Assembly: GCA_963740065.1 (NCBI GenBank)
Contig: CAVUCS010000001.1
Span: forward strand, 1-64,000
DNA length: 64,000 bases
Reading direction: 5' to 3'
DNA from: DASVDE01 sp963740065
Lineage (GTDB): Bacteria > Actinomycetota > Thermoleophilia > Solirubrobacterales > 70-9
Shown: one piece after another, positions 60,582 to 64,000 of the stretch
Layout of the letters: each line of letters begins with the position of its first letter
How positions within the stretch are numbered: position 1 is the first letter of the stretch
Translations under genes and position numbers: made by a program
Notes under the pieces: generated by a model
Seen by the model: only the letters and a program-made list of their open reading frames with translations
The model's database searches: none
What the model was told of the DNA's origin: nothing

Positions 60582-61386
60582 ATGCGTCGTTTTGCCGTCG
60601 CTGCCTGTGCGTTTGGCCTGCTGATGGCGCTGACGGCTTCCGCGGGTGCGGCGAAAGTCATCGACGTGCCGGCGACGGCGGTGTTCCGGTCCGCAAACAA
60701 CGGCCCGCCGAATTGCTCGGCGTTCGTGTTCATACAGTGGCCCGCGCAGGAGAACGCGCAAGCGTGGGAGCTCGAGTACGACTACCTCAAAGGAACCGCC
60801 GACACACTGACCCACGCAAAACTGGCCCTGTCCCCGCCCTTCGACGACGCGCTCGAGGCCGACAAGAGGGTGGGTTCCCCCAGCCGGCTACCACTGGTAT
60901 TTCCACACCTACTACTCCAAAAGCGCGCCCGGCAGAACGGTCGAGTGCGAGAGCCTGGAGGCCGAGATGCTGGCGAGGGTCATCTCCGCCACCGTCCATG
61001 TGACCGTCCCCGATGACTCCCGTCGGAGCAAGGGGAAGACGGGAGTCCGGAAGTGCCGGGGCAAGACCCCGACGATCGTCGCCCAGCCCGGCGTCCCGAC
61101 CAACGGCACCGCCCGCCGTGACGTGATCCTCGGCACCTCCGGGCGCGACGTGATCCGGGGGCGTGGCGGCAACGATCTGATCTGCGGGCTCTCCGGCAAC
61201 GACATCATCCTCGGCGGTGGTGGTCGAGACGTCCTGCTGGGCCAGAAGGGGGCTGACATGCTCCACGGCCAGGCGGGCAGGGATGCCCTCAACGGCGGCC
61301 CGGGCCGACCCGATCTGTGCGACGGCGGGGCGGGGCGGGACCAGCGGCGAAGCCCCGGTTGCGAGCGCCGGCGACTGATTCCCTGA
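60582..61386 (+). CDS. Secreted RTX-like (hemolysin-type Ca-binding repeat) protein, one frameshift
   Basis: About 268 codons. Signal peptide MRRFAVAACAFGLLMALTASAGA behind GGAGG. The first half is an unrecognised extracellular domain. After a 1-nt frame correction near 60868 (between DKR-VG and PAGYHWYFHTYYSKSAPGRTVECESLEAEM) the chain continues to RTX nonapeptides: GTSGRDVIRGRGGNDLICGLSGNDIILGGGGRDVLLGQKGADMLHG (GGxGxDxL repeats). The repeats bind Ca and fold after export. It stands between two minus-strand genes. Start at 60540 is possible but lacks a site. Confidence 0.78.
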
Positions 61387-61422
61387 GCGCCGCCCCGAGC
61401 CCGGCTGCGTAGCGAGCGCTCG

Positions 61423-64000
61423 CTACCGGAGCAGCCGCGCGGTCAGCGCGTTGCGCGAACTCACCCCGGTGCGCCGGTAGACGTCCTCCAGGTGGCGCTT
61501 CACGGTGCTGGGCGAGACATGGAGCCGCTCGGCGGCCTCCCGGTTGGACAGCCCCTGGGCGATCAGGCGGGTCACCTCGGCCTGCCGCTCGGTCAGGCCA
61601 AGGGCGGCGATCCGGCTCTCCAACCCAGGCCCCACGGTCGCGCCGGCACCGAGGTCGGCCTCGGCCAGGGCTTTCCACAGCGGCGCCTGCATCGCCGCGT
61701 AGGAGTTGACCGCGGCGCGCAGCGAGCGCCGCCCCGCCTCCTCCTCGCCCAGCAGCAGCTCAAGTCGGCCGAGGGCGTGGTCGACGACCCCCCAGACGGC
61801 GACCGCGGTCGTCGCCAACCGCCCTCGGTAGGGGTCGAGGATCTCGTGCAGGATCGCTGCCGCCTCGCGGTCGCCGAGCTTGGCGACCGCGTAGGCGTAG
61901 TCGACGATGGTTGCGAGCCAGAACGGGTCGCGTGGCATAGCCGTGAACCGCGTCGCCGCGTCTCCGTCCAACACCTCCTGGGCCAGCGCGTGCTCCCCGG
62001 CTTCGGCGTGGGCGAGGGTCACCAACGAGCGAAAGCCCGGGATCCCCGGGTATTCAGGGAGTGCGCGCGCCAGCAGCGGCGCCAGCTCTGCCATCCGCCC
62101 TTGTTGCCAGCGGATGCTGCAGAGCTGGCTGACGTAGGGGAGGAGGGCGTCGGGCTGGGCGCTGTGGTTGGCGCCCTCGACCGCCCGCTGGGAACGAGCC
62201 TCGGCTTCCTCGAGCTGCCCGTGCAGCGACAGATGCAGCGACTCCGACCATTCGCACAGCCAGCGGGCAGTGGCGTCGCCGATCCGGTCGGCGATCCGAT
62301 CCTGCTCGCGCAGCGAGCGCTCCGCGGCCTCGACCTCGCAGATCTCCAATTGCGCCACGGCCTGCCAGTGGAGGGCGTGGAACAACTCGAGCGGCTCATC
62401 CAGCTCGCCACCGATCTCGATGCTCTCGGCCGCCATCGCGATCCGCTCGTCGGCGTTGTCGGGGTCCCAGAGGGCGATCAGGCAACGGACCAGCACCTGG
62501 GCGAGGACGCGGCGGTCGCCGGACTTGCGCGCAGCGACGAGAGCGCTCTCGGCCAGCCAGCGACGGCGGTCGACCTGGTCGGTGAAGGTCAGCTCCAGCG
62601 CGAGCTGGGCGACCACCAGGGCCGACTCGGGACCGTTTCCGTCGAGCCGTTCTCCGGCGCGCCGCAGCATCGCGGCGCGCTCGCGGTCGAATCCGCCTAT
62701 CTGGGAGACGAAGCCGCGGTGGTTGGCGAGCGCCGCCGCGACCAGCCGATCGACCTCGCCGAGGCGGTCGGCCATGCGCGCCGCTCTGAGCAGACATTCG
62801 CGCGAGCGCTCCTGGTTGGTGTAGCGGAGCGCGACACCGAGGCCGATCAGCAGGTCGCAGCGCTCGATCCCCTCCGCATCCCCGGCGCCCTCGCCGCGCA
62901 GCTCCAGCGCCTCCTCGAACCAGCTTGCCGCGACCTCGTGGTCGGAGCCATGCAAGGCGAGGCGGCCCGCCGCCTCGCACCAGGTCGCGGCCCGCTCGCG
63001 ATCCGCCGGCTCGGCCAGCCGCCAGTGATGGGCGAGCTCGCCGGCGACTCGCTCGCCGGTGACGCCTGTTTCCAGCGCCTCCGCGGCGCGGCGGTGCAAG
63101 GCGCCCCGCCGCGCGGGATCGAGCTCGTCGTAGAGGCAGTGGGCGACGATCGCGTGGCTGAAGGCCCAGCCGCCGCCGGCCCGGTCGGCGGTGAGGAGGC
63201 CGGCCCGGGCCGGCCCCGCAAGCGACGCGGAGACCTCGGCGGGCGGGAGGTCGAGGATCGCGGCGACCAGGGCGGGGTCGAACTCGCGCCCGCATACGGC
63301 CGCCGCTTCCAAGCACTCGTAGGCGCCCGGGCCAAGGGCGCGAGCGCGGGTAGCGATCAGCATCCGCAGCGAGGGCGGTGCGTTCAGCCGGGCCGCCTCG
63401 CCGCTGAGCCCACCCTCGCCCATCGCGCGCAGCAGCTCGCAGGCGAACAGAGCGTTGCCGCCGCTCTCCCGTGCCACTTCCTCCGCGATCCGGTCGAGTT
63501 CGGCGTCCGGCTCGCTCAACGCCAGCGCCGCGGCCACGTCGCGCAGCGCCGGCGCGCCGAGCCCGGCCAAGCCGCAGGTGCCGCGCGCCGGGGGCCGAGC
63601 GCAGATCGGCGATCGCCGTCGCCCGCTCACCGCCCGGCTCGACCTCGGTCGGCCGGTAGGTAACGAGCAGCAGCATGCGAAGCGGCGTCGCGGTGCGCGC
63701 CAGGTGGTTGATCAGGGCCAGGGTGGAGGCGCCGCAGGCATGCAGATCGTCGATCGCCAGCAGCACCGGACGCTCGCCGGCGAGCCGCTCGAACAGCGTC
63801 ACCGTCGCCGCGAAGAGCTTGCCGCGGTCGTCGCTGAGGCTCCACTGGTGTGTCTCGCCGGACGGAGCGTCGGCCATCAGCCTGCCCAGTGGCGAGCGGC
63901 GCGCGTCGTCGAGCAGCCCCGGCGCCCACCGGTCGAGCTCCCGCAGGGCGGCGGCGAACGGCGCATAGGGCGTCTCCGCGATGTCGTCGCCGTTGCCGTA
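61423..64000 (-). CDS. LuxR-family large ATP-binding regulator (MalT/LAL type), 5' end outside window, one frameshift
   Basis: At least 855 codons. The C-terminal HTH (LTERQAEVTRLIAQGLSNREAAERLHVSPSTVKRHLEDVYRRTGVSSRNALTARLL) is canonical LuxR. The middle is TPR-like helical repeats. The N-terminal STAND-type ATPase shows Walker B VLLAIDDLHACGASTLALINHLART and LLLVTYRP; Walker A lies beyond the window edge. A 1-nt frame break near 63590 separates EPGGERATAIADL from LAGLGAPALRDVAAALAL. LAL regulators integrate a ligand with ATP binding to activate operons. Targets are unknown. Confidence 0.88.

Overview
The window is high-GC, gene-dense chromosomal DNA of an actinobacterium. A Thermoleophilia/Solirubrobacterales-like lineage is the best fit. 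This is an inference from base composition, the leaderless start architecture, the single-chain alpha2-type glycyl-tRNA synthetase, an ECF sigma factor fused to an anti-sigma-like tail, and the many small secreted or membrane proteins. No rRNA operon is present to settle it. Three tRNA genes are visible: Gln-TTG, Leu-TAA on the minus strand, and an initiator-type Met-CAT.

Layout. 1-5.2 kb: start of a fatty-acid hydroxylase (minus), a Cys-rich mini-protein, Hsp20, Lon and a GT-C membrane glycosyltransferase. 5.3-16.1 kb: a small membrane protein, a TetR/MMPL exporter pair, amidase, diiron/SCP2 protein, SRPBCC protein, acyl-CoA ligase, SnoaL-like protein, GlyRS and an FmdB-type zinc ribbon. 16.1-28.1 kb: LytR-CpsA-Psr protein, ROK kinase, RsmI, MetG, a secreted phosphoesterase, then TatD-RsmA-IspE, a DedA-PAP2 fusion, a PucR-type regulator and tRNA-Gln. 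28.2-43.9 kb: a LexA-boxed HNH protein, HdeD-like protein, GlmU-Prs-GDPD, a broken membrane protein and ABC1 kinase, then L25-Pth-enoyl-CoA hydratase, Mfd-SurA-like-enolase-FtsB. 44-58.5 kb: a repeat-riddled glycosyltransferase, small proteins, SNase, aldolase, a rhomboid-like protein without its catalytic residues, an MBL-fold hydrolase, a second diiron protein, the ECF sigma factor, tRNA-Leu, a TPP enzyme, a noncoding stretch, Ppx/GppA, tRNA-fMet and a DUF2254 protein. 58.6-64 kb: two secreted proteins and a large LuxR-type ATPase regulator that leaves the window.

The most striking feature is a dense set of short palindromes, mostly 45-51 bp, in at least ten sequence families: A (10 copies), B (5), C (3 plus fragments), F, G and H (2 each) and several singletons. 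They lie between genes, fill the gaps between convergent stop codons, abut promoters, and also sit inside open reading frames. Examples inside genes are the 17-codon and 15-codon inserts in the GT-C gene and in rsmA. Family G encodes the same peptide in two unrelated proteins. One glycosyltransferase gene (44.0-46.6 kb) carries at least four elements, one of which matches the exact length needed to explain its frame break. The nearest known behaviour is that of Rickettsia palindromic elements. Families of one shared size but unrelated sequence are unusual.

A second theme is leaderless transcription: at least 20 genes have a TANNNT-like -10 box 6-9 nt before the start codon with no Shine-Dalgarno sequence.

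Caution: several genes (tetR, amidase, diiron/SCP2, ispE, mfd, the DUF6159-like gene, the RTX-like protein, luxR) need 1-nt frame corrections, often at G or C runs. This looks more like assembly or sequencing indels than real decay.
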